Shown piece by piece: positions 1 to 11,162 of a DNA stretch of 64,000 bases (the first letter of the stretch is position 1; each line of letters begins with the position of its first letter). The stretch comes from Adiantum capillus-veneris (taxonomy: Eukaryota; Streptophyta; Polypodiopsida; Polypodiales; Pteridaceae). Location: the NCBI GenBank assembly GCA_014529385.2, contig CM043963.1, positions 78,352,912 through 78,416,911 of the forward strand. The letters are read 5' to 3'. The notes under the pieces are model-generated. The model had not been told where the DNA came from and did not search any database. It saw only the letters and a list, made by a program, of their open reading frames with translations. The position numbers were made by a program, and so were the translations under genes.

Positions 1-1230
1 TATCTAGTAGGCATTGCACTTTACACTTTGATGAATGCTTAGTTGGTACATGGGTGGTTTATCATGATGTGTCATGGTTTATTTTTGTACCTTGGAAACT
101 CAGCAATTTCTTAATTTCATTGAAAATTTATTAACTCAAGATTTTAACTAATCACACATAGGTTTTCTACGAATTGAATGATATTTTTTCATGCATTAAA
201 ACTAGTTTTTTATGCATTTATGATTATTTTCTTATTTTCTCTCTCTAGAGCTTAATGAAGGCTCTAATCATTGAGGAAACAAAAAGGGTTGCATCATCAT
301 TAGATAAAAATACAATAGAAATGGAAAATTATAGAATCACAATATTCATTTACGATTATGCTTGATTTATGAACAATTTTCTTAAAAAGAATCCATTTTA
401 ATGCATAATTATGGTTATTAATTCATTAAATGGTTAATACATGATGCAATTCTTTGGTTTTTGAAGAGAAAAATAGATTTGATTAATTATGTCAGCAATA
501 GTCAATTATAAGAGTATAATTGAGCAAAGTACTAGATAATTTAAAATCTGATAATTACGTTGATGTCTCCTTTAGTTAATGGTCTCAAAGGAGCTTGTGC
601 ACACCCTCTTAAGAGATGTAAAAATTGTAGATTTTTACTTGCAACACTTGGGAAAGTGTGTGTTCCAAATGAAAACATGAACACTATATTTATAGCTTTT
701 GCTGATGTTGCTCCTTGCTCAGGCCCAAGGCATGCTCCAAGCTACCCCCCTTGCTACAACTCATCCCCCTATTGCTAGAACCATATGATGAGGCCCTCAC
801 CCTAGAAATCCTACTTGTCTACCCTTTTGCATAGCCACATAGCTTCATTCTAGTTTTAGTGATTCTAATGCCGTGTTTGTATACCCACCTCATGCGGATT
901 TGGAATATTTATAAGTACCCATGGTCATAACCTTATAATTTTTAAGCCTAAGAATAGAGAAGCAACCCCCTAAGTTAAATTATGAATACACTAACTAAGC
1001 ACACATAACCTTACACTAATTGGTTCACAGTTAGGCACACAACACCTTACAAATAGGAAAAGGTAGACAGGTGGAAATAAATTGAAGAATTCATGGAAAT
1101 TGCAAAGGCATTCCACTAGAATTATGAAAAGTGAAATTGAGTATTTGATAGTAGGCTTAAGCTTTAGGTTAAGGGTAGAGACCTTACATTCTCCCCAAAC
1201 AAGAGTATATGATGCCCTCATTTCAAGGAT
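1..1230. other. AT-rich stretch without a recognisable gene
   Basis: No reading frame here has a recognisable domain. The longest, 72 codons from position 560 on the plus strand, has no family signature, no repeated homologue in the window and no promoter context. The DNA is AT-rich with no long microsatellite. It is probably decayed intergenic or transposon sequence. Confidence 0.6.
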
Positions 1231-1970
1231 AATGTCATGTCATCTATGGCATTGGGGTCATGGAGCACATGTGGCACGCACAGGTAGGGTCCCTAGTGCA
1301 TATTGCTTGTGCATAGCTTGAGGGTGGAGTCCACACGGGGTCATAGGAGGCCTAGGATGGCAATACAAGTGTGTATCCTGGCACACCAAAGCCTTGGGTC
1401 TTGTCCGGCCAAGGCCTAGTCTTTTAAAAGGGACTCCTTTGGTTGGGTGGTAATTCATTAGCAATGCTCCCATGCAGTGAGCTCACTCTAGAGCTCTACA
1501 AGAGAGGCGTATGACACCCAAGGATTTAGCCTATGTTTAATTAACGGAGTTCAAAGTTGAACTGAAGCAAGAAGAGTTTTTACCTTATGGTTTTCTCTCC
1601 TCATGGATCCAAGGATGTACGAGGACATAGACTTTGCTTTAGAGGGAGACAATGTCACATCGTCTATGGCATTGGGGCCATAGAGCACACGTGGCACGAG
1701 TAGGTAGGGTGCCTAGTGCACACTGCTCGTGCATAGATTGGGGATGGAGTCCACATGGGATCACAAGAGGCCTAGGATGGCCATACGAGTGTGTAGCCCG
1801 GCACATCAAAGCTTTGGGTCTTGTCCAACCAAGTGTGAATGGCTAAGGCCCAATCTTCTAAAAAGGATTCCTTTGGTTGGGTGGTAATTCATTAGCAATG
1901 ATCCTATGCATTGAGCTCACTCTAGAGCTCTGAAAGAGAGGTATATGATGCCTAAGGATGTAGCCTACGT
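1231..1970. repeat. Two tandem copies of a ~0.3 kb unit, spaced 420 bp
   Basis: The unit beginning AATGTCAtgT..CtATGGCATTGGGG at 1,231 recurs at 1,651. Homology is collinear through shared blocks such as ACTCCTTTGGTTGGGTGG or close variants, AATTCATTAGCAATG and CTCACTCTAGAGCTCT. The copies differ by many point changes, so the duplication is old. The end of copy two contains a smaller duplication: the block ending in TAGCCTACGTTT is repeated at about 1,935 and 1,975. No protein is encoded in any consistent frame. It may be part of an unrecognised LTR or a local segmental duplication. Confidence 0.8.
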
Positions 1971-3017
1971 TTCATTAGAGAGGCATATGATGCCCAAGGA
2001 TTTAGCCTACGTTTTAGATAAGTTGGTTAATTTTTTTCCAAGAGTGGATTCTTCTTCCCATGTGGCATCTTCTATGGAAATCCTTCCATTTGACTAGATG
2101 CTTCTATTCCTTAGCTTCCTCTCTCGTGTTTCCAAGATGCAATTGTGGCTACATCTCTAAGATTCCTTGGGTTAGAATGGTTATCTACTCGGAGTCGATA
2201 ATGTGTTTTGGATTGAGAACGTTAGGCTCAATAGTCTATTATGAAAAAAATTATGAACCATACAGTTAAAGGGTAGATTTAAAGTTTAAGTTTGACTACA
2301 CACTACATGAAAAACTTCATAACACCCCACCATATCTAGAGCTTAGGTTTTTGTACTTTCCCAAAGGATAGGTTACTTTTCTTGGGTCTGACCAAAGAAA
2401 TATTTATCACCCTCAAAAATTTGATATGATCTCTTCATATTTGCATTAAAAAAAATTATGTCTTGGGAAATGTGAATGTCTTTTTGGATTGGTTTAATTT
2501 AAGTTGTCATTTCCTTGAGTATTTGCTTTGATGCTTCAACTCGGATAGTGTGCTAGGACTTCTTGACCATAAAGATCATTGAATGTGGTCATAACCTATC
2601 CTCCTATGTACCGATGAGCTATAAGAAAACTCCACCAAAGGAAGATATTAAATCCACTTGTGATGTTTATGAGAACAATAAGCTCAAGGATGTCCTCAAT
2701 GACTTGATTTAATCTCTGATCAATGGTTTGCTAACTATCAATTTGAGGATGGTTTGTTGTACTAAAATATACCTGTGTTCTAATAGCTTCAAAAATAAAG
2801 TCCAAAATTTGGATTTAACTTTTTCATTTCTATCACTTACACTCATTCTTGGAAGATTGTAAAGTCTAGAAATCTATTTTTTGCATAAGTGGCTAATATC
2901 AAAAGCCAAAAAAAGTTTTATTGATTAGAATTAAATGGGCTTTTTTAGTAGCTCCTTGAAAACTAAGAATTTTAGTCACAAAATTCATACTGGTGCATTT
3001 CCCCTTTGTTTGTTATG
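1971..3017. other. Stretch without a recognisable gene
   Basis: No reading frame with family similarity is visible. The short frame at 2,060-2,269 has no domain. I see no terminal repeats, hairpins or long microsatellites. Confidence 0.5.
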
Positions 3018-3157
3018 TCCAGAGGTTGTAACTTCTCTATACTTGGTAAGCTCTAAATGTGTGTCCATAGAAGTGATGTCTAGAGGTTGTAACTTCCCTA
3101 CACTTGGTAAGCTCTAAATATGTCTCCAAAGGTTGTAACTTCCCTACACTTGGTAAG
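3018..3157. repeat. Three short direct repeats around AGGTTGTAACTTC
   Basis: A block of about 28 bp reading roughly AGGTTGTAACTTCCCTACAC followed by TTGGTAAG occurs at 3,023, 3,084 and 3,130, with unequal spacing of 61 and 46 bp. The last copy runs directly into the LTR-derived sequence that begins with GTTGTTAATAACC. The array may mark the junction where the E1 3' LTR was truncated. Confidence 0.75.
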
Positions 3158-3766
3158 GTTGTTAATAACCTTATTTACAAGCTAACCAAATCAAGATTAG
3201 GATTTCTTTTGAATATCAAAACATTGCGGGCCTTCTTTGTCTGCTTGTCTCGTGGATGTGGGCTCAAGAGAAAGGCATTATTCATGGTAGATAGGGTGAA
3301 ATTAAAGAGGAGAGAAAAGAGGTAAGGGGGGAGAGAGAGAGAGAGAGAGAGTTTTTACTATGTACGTGTCTTGAGGTGAGGTGTCTTTTAAGGTTAGGTC
3401 AATGTATATTTTGTGTTAGTGGGTTAGTGGTTAGTGCTAACAATCACTAAAAAGGTTAAAATGGGTACAATGAGGTGGATGGTTGAAGGAAGATGGGTAA
3501 ATGAAGTGAGGAAATCCTTGTGATCGTGAAGCTTTGAAGAAGTTTTGAATTTACTTGTGTAGGTTCTCAAAAATGATTGTCGATCCTCTTGTTCTTCTTC
3601 TCATCTTATGTTGTCCTCGCCAAGGTTGAATCACCACGATGAAAATGCTGATATTGGTTGATGAGAATCCCCAATTAGCAAAGATTAAGAATGGTCCTAC
3701 ATGCTGAATTTTATGTATATAGAGAAGAGGTAAGAAAGAATTGTAAAGGGTGAAACTAGAGAGTTA

Positions 3767-3815
<49 letters not shown>
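3155..3815 (-). mobile_element. Fragment of E1-family gypsy LTR (duplicated unit, truncated)
   Basis: Sequence from GTTATTAATAACC through the AG array at 3,331 to about 3,740 matches the LTR copy at 10.94-11.55 kb and also the adjacent copy at 5.2-5.58 kb. Shared blocks include GTCTTGAGGTGAGGTGTCTT and GATTTCTTTTGAATATCAAA. Because both this block and the next LTR block contain the same segment, part of this LTR has been duplicated in tandem. The second unit starts near 3,750 (ACTAGAGAGTTAAGG) and runs into a 46-bp AG array, where unrelated LINE-like sequence interrupts it. It reads in the minus orientation relative to the complete solo LTR at 15.7-18.3 kb. Confidence 0.65.
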
Positions 3816-3818
<3 letters not shown>

Positions 3819-5115
3819 AATTATTGTCCTCGGACGTCAAATATGACCTATGGGACCAAACACACATTAGAAAGGGTGTGTTTTTGTGGCAAATTGCACT
3901 GATACATATTAGTTAAGGACTGAGGGTCATTCAGAAGATGAAAGGGGGGAAGACAAAAACCTAGGGGGAGTCATCTGTGGGGGGAGCCGGTTTGGGATTT
4001 CAAAACTTCTGGATGATAGCTTTACCATCTCTGTAGACATCCCATTTGCCTTGTTTGCGGGCTTCATGTACCTTCTTGAGCTCTTCAGTTTTGCATTTGA
4101 GTTGTAGAGGAGTGAGTTCTTCTACGATCCAAAGCTTGGTACCTTTGAGAAGACGTGTTTGTTGGATAAGCTTGAGCCAACCTTCCCTACTTTTGAATTC
4201 AAGCATGGCTTGTCAGGGCCTCTAGAGGTGATACAATCTACTGCATTGTAGTCAAGCTTGATTGTCTTGAGAGTCTCATTGAGGAAATTGATGTGCTCCG
4301 AGAAGTCGTTCTTGGTTGTTTCCCATGCTTGAGGTAGCCCACCAATGCGGACCTTGAGGGTATTTTCTTCTTGAAGTCGTTCTCGGAGCTCTACTGTCAC
4401 ACATGTCTTCATCTTTGCAAGTGTTGCCGAGTGTGTTTCGATGGCCTTGGCTTCGACTTATTTCACTTTGTTGGTTGTAAGATTGTCCATGGACTCAAAT
4501 CGGGCCTCAAGCTTGCTAAGGCGAGCTTTGAGATCGCGGTTCTCTTCCATGAATCGATCTATATCTGCTTGGAGACGTTCGATTCAATTGGGTTTGATCG
4601 GTTCCGCCATGACGGCACCAAAGCTTGATCGTGTTCGCCCAGCGGTTTTCAAGGTTTTTTCATTGGTCGTCATGCTTCTAGAGGAAAGACTCTTTCCATT
4701 GAGTGTTCATGCAAAACCGTGAACTGTGGGAACCCCTGCTTATGTTAGGGTTTTTTTTTTTAAAGCAAAAAAGGTCAAAACACTTACTCAGGGGTGTTGT
4801 GGGAACCTTGCTTAAGGTAGGTTACAAAGAAAACGGTTTGATTGGAGTACTTGGGCTGGCCAACAACGGCGGTGACGACTATAGGACCTGGCACTCAGAT
4901 GACGGTGTTGATAGCCGACGACTGCACATACGAAATGCGGCGGCAAGGCGGCGGCTTGTTTTGTCAACATAGGGCCGACTGCAGAAACGATAACACTGCG
5001 GCAGAGCTGCGACTGTTTTTGGGTTGAAGAGAGCAAGGCTGGAAGCTAACGCCCCCCACAGGGCCGCCCTCGCCCAGGGGGAGACAGGGAGGGGAGCAAG
5101 CTAGGGTTAGCTCAC

Positions 5116-5117
<2 letters not shown>
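3816..5117 (-). mobile_element. LINE-derived insert within an AG microsatellite
   Basis: This 1.3 kb segment separates two AG arrays (3,770-3,815 and 5,118-5,192) that appear to be one array of the surrounding LTR. It contains a LINE ORF1-like frame on the minus strand and GC-richer sequence at 4.85-5.1 kb that could be the LINE 5' UTR. LINE insertions normally lose the 5' end, but here the 5' part and ORF1 are kept while ORF2 and the 3' end are missing. Simple target-primed insertion is therefore an incomplete explanation. No target duplication can be judged because both flanks are AG repeats. Confidence 0.5.
4000..4670 (-). pseudogene. LINE ORF1-like protein, broken
   Basis: Read on the minus strand from an ATG near 4,670, the frame gives an N-terminal charged, heptad-like stretch (IERLQADIDRF.., RDLKARLSKLEARFESM). 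Next comes a segment starting VRIGGLPQAWETTKNDF, placed like the RNA-binding fold of LINE ORF1 proteins. The C-terminus ELTPLQLKCKTEELKKVHEAR plus GKWDVYRDGKAII resembles the ORF1 C-terminal domain. At least two in-frame stops lie in the N-terminal third and one frameshift falls near 4,120-4,200. ORF1 proteins of this type bind LINE RNA. The assignment rests on motif resemblance alone; a gag-like coiled-coil protein of another retroelement is the main alternative. Confidence 0.5.
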
Positions 5118-5194
<77 letters not shown>

Positions 5195-5737
5195 CAATGT
5201 ACATGTCTTGAGGTGAGGTGTCTTTTATGGTTACATCAATGGATATTTTCTGTTAGTATGTTAATGGTTAGTGTTAGTAATCATCAAAAAGTTAATGATA
5301 TATTTTCAATAGGTAGAATGAGGTGGATGGTTGAAGGAAGATGGGTGAATGAAGTGAGGGAATATTGGTGATGGTGAAGCTTTGAAGAAGTTTTGAACTT
5401 ACTTGTGTAGGTTTTCAAAAATGAATGCCGATCTTCTTCTCTTCTTGCATTGTCTCCGCTCGCCAAGGTTGAATCGCCATGATGAAAATGCCGATATTGG
5501 TTTATGAGAATCCCCAATTAGTAGAGATTAATCATGGTTTTACACGCTGAAATTTATGAATATAGAGAAGAGGTAAAAGTAATTGTGACTTAGAGGTAAT
5601 AGAGAGAGGCATAGAGATGGTGTATGTACATATAGAGTTCATATGAGAGCTATGGAAGTGAGAGGGGAGGTTAATGGTGAAGAGGGTGAGAGAAACCACG
5701 GAAGGTGCGAGTTTGAGTGAGGTATTGAGAGTAATGA

Positions 5738-5784
<47 letters not shown>

Positions 5785-6797
5785 GTGGAAGTGAATGGAG
5801 GTGAGAGAAGACTAGGGTGACTTTTGAAAAAAGTGGGCAGCAGGCTAGGGTCCACCAAAAAAATCATATCTCACCGGTGGAAACTTTAAAACTATGAAAC
5901 ATTTTGAGGTGATTATTCAGCTTTTGAGCTACATTTTGTCTTTTCGGTGACATTTCCAGATTTGGAGTGGAGGTGGACGCAAAAAATCTCACCAAAACAC
6001 CTATTTTTCCTCCATGCAAAAGTCTTCAATGGCCCTCTCTTTTGTTGAATTTCCATAATCTTCCCAGAGTGAGCCTCTCCTTGTATGAGAGCATGACCTA
6101 ATAGATTGTTGAGGGTTTGAAAATATGCATGGATTAGGATTATTCACAAATATGATACACAGATATGATGGAAAAAAACAGGTTAGTATATAAACAATTC
6201 ATAGAATCTGGAATAGTGTCAACTGTATATAAAATGGAAAAAAGCAATATATGAAAATATACGGAATCAAATGAGGGGCCCTCATTTTTTTAATTAATTT
6301 ATGACTATTTACAAGAAGTAAAAAAGAATACATGTAGAAAAATGGTAATTAGGTGAAATGTGGTATTTTGTGATTTTTTCTCGGAGTGGTTTACACCAAG
6401 ATTTACAGAGAATTGCATGAAAATATTTATTTATAAATAGTATGTATAATGGTAAGAAAAATTGTGGTAATGGTGAGTCAATGTACATAGCATACTTAGG
6501 TAAGTAACGTACACCTAGGTAAAAATATTTAAATAAATACCAAAATAATTATTAAAAATCTATATTTAAATCCTACATACAATGAAATATTTACATATAA
6601 ATGGTCCATAATATATTTTTATATTTTATGTTTATTGATTTTTTTTGCTCAACTAGCCCAATGACTAGCTAGCTAAGGGTTTTAAAGAGATATGGGGAAA
6701 GTCCCCTAACTCACACACGCTTATGTACAATGAAGTGTGAGGAAAGCCACAATATTTGAGTGATTTTGATAGGTAGAGGTAGCTTAAACGACTATCA
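5118..6797 (-). mobile_element. E1 3' LTR, upstream part (minus orientation)
   Basis: The segment matches the solo LTR at 15.7-18.3 kb in inverted orientation and the LTR at 10.1-12.0 kb in the same orientation. Shared landmarks include GGTGGACCCYAG near 5,850 and TTTTGAGGTGATTATT. The long block ATGTACATTGACTCACCATTACC lies on the opposite strand near 6,470. The upper boundary is set at 6,797, where the minus strand reads TGATAGTCG; the solo LTR starts TGATAGCCG. Just outside, the minus strand reads AGGGAGCTAA, a modest polypurine-like tract, as expected before a 3' LTR. The segment contains a 43-bp TG array (5,741-5,783) and a 75-bp AG array. Confidence 0.65.
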
Positions 6798-8325
6798 TTA
6801 GCTCCCTAGATAATGGTACATTCATGTACCATTTATCCAATTGATTATTTACACATCTATAACATGTAGATCTTATAACGTCTGTCTTTGTCTGCTTTCA
6901 TCTTTGAAGGACCTTTGGTGTATGATTAGAAAACCTTGTGTGCTAGCTCTCTCTAGTTCCAATAACATGATGTAATGAAGTGGTTGAGTAAACCTCCTCC
7001 ATTAAAAATATTTTCATAAGCACCCACCAAGATCAAAGATCTTGAACTTTCTTTCCCAGAGACAACTGTATGGAATGGAATCACTTCTTGAATTCGATTA
7101 AATAAACTTGTAGCTCTTATTGCTATCATAATTTCTTCCACCACTATACATGTGATATAAAATATAGGTTTCTCTTCCTCCTAGGTAAAGTTGATGTATC
7201 TGCCTACGATCTTCAAGAGCTTGTATGACCATATCTCTGAACTCTAGCTCATAAAAGTCATTCAACCTGGGTAGGCTCATCAAGTCAAAAACTCCAAGAC
7301 CCTCATAATTTAGAAGATCTTGAGCCATGCCTCCAATTGTAATCGGAAGGTGTTGCAAAAATTTTACCACATAAGTAGACAATAGACCAAGGTTCCTATT
7401 ACTACCAATGCCTTGGACGAGAATAGATTTTGGTAAGGACCTACATAAGATCCACAAGTAGAAATATGAAAGTTTTTCATCTATGAACAAGACCAAAAGC
7501 ATCATAGTATGAGACCTTCATACACCAAAGAACCAAATGAAAAAAGTTTGGAAACATCCGTTCATCACCAAGTATTCATATCCTCTTCCACTTAAGAAGG
7601 TATGGTGCCCACGATGAAAGGTATAGATGAAGAGAGGAGAAGTTGACTTTGAAGAGGTGAAACCCAATGTGAAGCTGATTGGGGCTTCAAAAGATTGGAT
7701 TTTCTTCTAAGAGACTGTCCCATGAATAAAAAGTTACCCAGTAATGCACCATTGGAGAGAATGATACACTTTTAATAGTTTCCTTTTATGATCCTATTTT
7801 TTGCTACTCTCCCATGTTCTTTATCCCCTTCTAAGCCCCCCCCCGGCAAGGTTGAAACTCCTCACATTGTACTAACTTAAAAGTTGATGAATCACTTTCT
7901 AAACTTGTGAAATCCTTCACTTCTTGTATGGTAGGGTTGTCCATGCGTAGCACACATGGTTCATACAAAAGATTTTTGATGTCCTCACACACTTATTGAA
8001 GATCATCCTCATATGAATCCGCTTTACACTCTTCCACTGTGTTTTGGAATAGGCAATCTATGTCCACAGTCTTTTCCCTATGATCAATGTAGTCCATGAT
8101 CTCCCCACCTATGATTTTCTCTTCTTCTTCACTCTCTTCTTTTAAACAAGACACACTCTCATGAGAGCTTTCCCTAGGATCAGAGTTACCTTTAAGGTCT
8201 TCATTCTCCATAGAGTTACATTATTGCACAAAAATTTCCTCTGCTCTGAGTAGAAACCGACCCTCCAGAAAGTTGGATGTATCCATTATTGAATCATTCC
8301 CAACACCATTTGAGATATCTTGTGC

Positions 8326-8567
8326 CGATTGTTGCATGGCTTCTTCTTGAACGTGGGCATGAGCATCACTGGCAACAGACAGGGCCTCTCCTGCAGCGCC
8401 GCAAGGTCCATTTTCCCCGTCAAAAATTTCAATGGCAATGCTTGCGGCAGCCACAACCGCGACAACCCCACGAGCACCTATGCCCAAAACCTGCAAGCCG
8501 ACTGCCCCAACGTCTTCAACTATTCCGGTGACAACACCAAGGACCACGACACTACTTGCAGGCTTGT
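8326..8567 (+). other. GC-rich exon-like segment inside E1, open on both strands
   Basis: This block is clearly richer in G+C than its flanks. It is open in one plus-strand frame (108 codons from 8,320) and one minus-strand frame. The plus frame contains cysteines and the stretches NACGSHNRDNPTSTYAQNL and QADCPNVFNYSGDNTKD, which look like a secreted cysteine-containing protein, though I cannot name a family. It ends at AAAG/GTAGGAG, a plausible splice donor. It lies opposite to the sense of the E1 gag, so a captured host exon fragment is a reasonable but unproven reading. Confidence 0.35.
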
Positions 8568-8689
8568 GATAAAGGTAGGAGAAAGAGATGCCACATCTGA
8601 ATCTCTATCACACACATTAGTACTTGAATCATCGGTTGCCATGTAAACATAATCTTCAATATTTGTCGGAGTAGAAGGAAACAAATACG

Positions 8690-9354
8690 ATAAAGGAGAT
8701 TATTCCTTGATTGAAACACTTTCTTGATGGTTGGTTCTTCCAACATGATGGAAACCATTTTCTATGTAGAAGTACTTGTGAAACTTCCTTTGGGCAATAG
8801 TCACGATTGCTTCTTTAAAGGTAGAGGGTCCATTACAAGTAGCCTTAGTCTTTAGGAAAGGAGACAAAACCAAAATAAATTGATCCATTGATTGCTTCTT
8901 TAAAGGTAGAGGGTCCATTACAAGTAGCCTTAGTCTTTAGGAAAGAAGACAAACCCAAAATAAATTGATCCATTTTTACATAATTTGGAAACATAGAATT
9001 AAATCCACATCTTGCCCATTGACAAGAAAAATCCTCCTCATAAGCATAATAGTCTTCACCATGTTGATGAAGTCTCCTCAATGAAGCCCATGCTTTCTAC
9101 GTTGTTGGAACTTTAGAGATCTAGTCTTCAAAGATTTGGAAATTTAGATATATCTCTTCAATCTGAGAAGACATACTCCAAAACCATTGCTCAGCGTTGC
9201 CTCTAAGACATAGAAACATAAAATCCCCTTTTTCAATGTCATCCCTTTTGCCAAGGATATGGTAAGCCATTCTAAAATCAGCAAGAAAATCATCCACATC
9301 TTCTTCTAAATTCCCAGAGAAGATTGGGATATCCTCAAAAGTATAGCGTGTCAT
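8690..9354 (-). pseudogene. Gypsy-type gag, broken (E1)
   Basis: The frame starts at an ATG at 9,354. N-terminal PIFSGNLEEDVDDFLADF and the following AEQWFWSM match the start of a Ty3/gypsy gag (P-F-G...FL..F and the tryptophan motif). After a stop at 9,121 the same protein continues with ASLRRLHQHGEDYYAYEEDF and MDQFILGLSSFLKTK..TFKEAI, which correspond to the C-terminal half of the gag domain. An 85-bp tandem duplication at 8,805-8,974 shifts the frame. No zinc knuckle was found. Gag would form the cytoplasmic particle. The N-terminus is similar in layout to the gag of element E5 at 63.1 kb. Confidence 0.6.
8805..8974. repeat. 85-bp tandem duplication in E1 gag
   Basis: The sequence beginning GATTGCTTCTTTAAAGGTAG at 8,805 repeats immediately at 8,890 with only about two mismatches. 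The unit length is not a multiple of three, so the duplication disrupts the gag frame. The near identity suggests it is younger than the other damage in E1. Confidence 0.9.
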
Positions 9355-10085
9355 AGTCTCTAAATGCTAGAACCACACAAAGGTTAGTTCCAAACAATCA
9401 TTTTTGCTTATGACATGCAATTAACCACATAGAGTCTTGAAAGGAATTCCACCATAAATTCTAGATGCTTGTATTAAAATCTTTTTTCTTTTTTATGTTA
9501 TGCCAATCCATACCATATTTTACCTCAATTTTTGTGGTCTTGAAATCAAACAATCCACTCAAAACTATTTTGCTAAGTCGTAATAAAACAAGATGAAAAC
9601 ATGCATGTCAAAGGATGTGTGATAGTTAACAAGAGGTAGGATGACATGGTTTGGTGATGCTAGGATTTCTCCTACTCTTTGAGCACCAAACATGAGCACC
9701 ATTTGTTGTTGAGAATGGATCTTCCTACTAATTGCAATGTTTATTCTAATGTGCGGAGTAAAATGGAAGAGAAAAGCTCTATTCCTTGGCTATTATACAT
9801 GGTCTATGCATGACCTAATGTTTAAAACAGAACAAAGATTATATGTCCAAACTAAGATCGTACTTAATGAGAGGCAAAATAAAAGGATTTATCGAAGCGA
9901 TTATTTTGACCAACCTAAGAGGACCTAAAATTTTACAAATTACATGTTGAAATTGCAACTTAGTACTAACAAATGATGTGTACCTTTTGCCTTGCAATGG
10001 GAATAAAAGAATCATACAAATTCTTGCGATTCATGTAAACTACTTAATTATTCTAAACTTACACAAAAACATACACAAGCCGTCC

Positions 10086-10104
10086 TCTATGGGGGCACCA
10101 AAAT
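10086..10104 (-). other. Putative primer-binding site of E1
   Basis: Directly inside the LTR end (..TCTCA on the minus strand) the minus strand reads ATTTTGGTGCCCCCATAG. The core TTTGGTGCCCCCA is identical to the word that follows the LTR end of E5 at 61,694. This is the position of a tRNA-primed start of minus-strand DNA. The tRNA type was not identified. Confidence 0.55.
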
Positions 10105-10372
10105 TGAGACGGCCCGGGGCGGGCGACAAGAGAGGCGACCTCTAAACACCCGTCAAGGCTCCCGTGTTGCTCAATTGGGGCTAGGGCAATCACAAGTAAG
10201 AAAAAGAAATAACAAATCCAAAACCAAACAAGTGAAGGAGAACCACCTAGTTATGGGATGTGAAGTAGGACGCAAGAGAGATCTTGTCACGATCAAGAGG
10301 AGGTGCAACAAAACACACAAATAATCTCACACCAAGACACACACCAAATGGAGCACGAGAGAGCTAGAGGAA

Positions 10373-10429
<57 letters not shown>

Positions 10430-11120
10430 TGAGACTTGCATAATACCCCATTTGTAACTTTCAAATGGAGATGGCTCATTACAATGGCAACACATACACA
10501 ACCACTATCTTAGGGTGTGGGAGCCCTCTCACCACAATACTCTCTTACAATGGACACAAATTCGACAATGAAAACACACTGAGCACTTTTTCAAACAAGC
10601 TCAAATGATAAAATGTAAAAGACACAAGTCACCTTGCATTTGCCAAAGAGCTTTACATAAGTAAAAGGACGAAGATCCTGAAGTGAAGCACGCCTTTGAA
10701 GCACCAGAACCTCAATTGTTGATAATGAAAGACCATGTACAATAGTGGTTTGAAATATGACACTCACACTATCTCACTTTGCAATGTGTAGCATCAAAGC
10801 TTCTCTCACACCAAGTGTGAAGCTCACAAGGTAATGACTACACCTAAATCTCTCCTCACACCTTTAGTGTTGGGGGTGCTATGTGAGAGATCTTGGGGAT
10901 GATTTAAAAGAAGGAGAGATGCCTACTTTTAGGTTGGAGACCCCTCATTAAGGTAATTAATAACCTTTTTCACACGCTAATAAAATCAAGATTAAGATTT
11001 CTTTTGAATATCAAAACATTGCGTGCCTTCTTTGCCTGCTTGAGTCATGGATGAGGGCTCAAGAGAAAGGCACTATTGATGGTAGATAGCATGAAACTAG
11101 AGAGTTAAGGAAGAAGAAGG

Positions 11121-11162
<42 letters not shown>

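Larger units (their letters stand above)
6798..10104 (-). mobile_element. E1 internal region: gag-bearing, pol-less gypsy-type element
   Basis: Between the two E1 LTRs lie 3.3 kb. The minus strand holds a PBS-like word at 10,086-10,104, a leader of about 730 bp, a broken gag (9,354 to about 8,690), a GC-rich insert (8,326-8,567) and short frames of unknown function at 7,993-8,211 and 7,098-7,505. The last is 135 codons with no recognised domain. No protease DSG/DGG, RT YXDD or integrase HHCC/DDE signature is visible in any frame. The element therefore looks non-autonomous, depending on pol proteins from another gypsy element. The 3' LTR is rearranged and the 5' LTR is truncated, so it is a relic. 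Confidence 0.6.

Noticed and set aside
560-778. 72-codon frame with cysteines
   Set aside because: No family signature, no homologue in the window and no gene context; chance frame in AT-rich DNA.
4964-5197. Ser/Leu repeat protein
   Set aside because: Product of the AG/CT array; no coding conservation.
5532-5867. 111-codon frame with a long His/Thr run
   Set aside because: It is a translation of the TG microsatellite within the LTR, and homologous LTR copies have no equivalent open frame.
9687-9720. Second PBS-like site (TGGTGCTCATGTTTGG) next to TGTTGAGAATGG as an alternative E1 LTR end
   Set aside because: LTR homology with the solo LTR clearly ends at 10,105, where another PBS-like word follows; the site at 9.7 kb has no matching second LTR.
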